Part shown: positions 5,645 through 5,791 of the stretch, one piece after another
How the letters are laid out: each line of letters begins with the position of its first letter
Position numbering within the stretch: position 1 is the first letter of the stretch
From: Bacteroidaceae bacterium
GTDB lineage: Bacteria; Bacteroidota; Bacteroidia; Bacteroidales; Bacteroidaceae
Length of the DNA: 5,791 nucleotides
Direction: 5' to 3'
Assembly (NCBI GenBank): GCA_900768625.1
Contig: CAAGDO010000337.1
Location: 1-5,791 of the forward strand
The notes under the pieces: generated by a model
Database searches by the model: none
The model's input: the letters and a program-made list of their open reading frames with translations, nothing else
What the model was told of the DNA's origin: nothing
Translations under genes and position numbers: made by a program

Positions 5645-5791
5645 GAAGTCGTCTAAACTTTTCTGACGAAGGTTTTGATTTAGAGTTTTATTTCTTCTAA
5701 ATTCAATCTTCACCTTTCTTTTTGGCCGTTTTTTGCCCTTTCATCGGTCGTGTAGCTCGCTACACTCCCTCTTCAAGGCCCAAAACCGCCT
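5645..5791. repeat. Second copy of MITE-like repeat, cut by window end
   Basis: A direct repeat of 4475-4619 beginning with the identical 17-bp end GAAGTCGTCTAAACTTT (5645-5661). The hairpin GTGTAGC-TC-GCTACAC (5750-5765) is perfect here. The match runs to the last base of the window, so the right inverted end would be expected about 45 bases beyond it. It lies 14 nt upstream of the nuclease ATG on the - strand, so the leader, and probably any promoter of that gene, must be inside it. Confidence 0.85.

Noticed and set aside
5645..5720. Bacteroidetes-type promoter (TTTG / TAnnTTTG) for the nuclease gene.
   Set aside because: No convincing pair with correct spacing could be found on the - strand, although the promoter is expected to be within this repeat.

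Overview
The window looks like a chromosomal accessory region of a Bacteroidales bacterium, perhaps Prevotella-like. The best evidence is an 804-residue BT4734-type primase fused to a DUF3987 helicase-like ATPase, an architecture typical of Bacteroidetes. Supporting signs are A/C-rich gene leaders without a Shine-Dalgarno box and an Rpn-family (PD-(D/E)XK) nuclease with an EEGRAEGL-repeat tail. The genus cannot be fixed from the sequence alone.

Left part (1-4351), GC-rich, all genes on the + strand: the acidic C-terminus of an unknown protein (1-171); a 97-residue Cys-containing protein (215-508); a 94-residue protein whose start overlaps the preceding stop (508-792); the primase-helicase (843-3257); a 100-residue protein resembling an OB-fold ssDNA-binding protein (3481-3783); and a 110-residue unknown (4019-4351). 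Same direction, tight spacing and a primase-helicase plus a possible SSB-like protein suggest a small DNA-replication module, perhaps from an integrated element or prophage. No integrase, relaxase or capsid gene is visible, so the nature of the element is open. The gap at 3258-3480 holds a partial repeat, two small hairpins and an A/C-rich leader. The gap at 3784-4018 holds a possible coding remnant and a long pyrimidine tract.

Middle (4352-4670), non-coding: a perfect 17-bp inverted repeat with a 27-nt spacer (4368-4428), built from GTTACG words, then a roughly 192-bp repeat (4475-4666) with 17-bp near-identical inverted ends.

Right part (4665-5791), visibly more AT-rich: an Rpn-family nuclease gene on the - strand (4665-5630). 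It fits almost exactly between the repeat at 4475-4666 and a second direct copy starting at 5645 and cut by the window edge. Its stop codon lies in the end of one repeat copy and its start is 14 nt from the other, so gene and repeats look like one cassette. The end sequence of this repeat also occurs alone just after the primase gene (3287-3320). It is therefore a dispersed local family and the strongest non-coding signal in the window.
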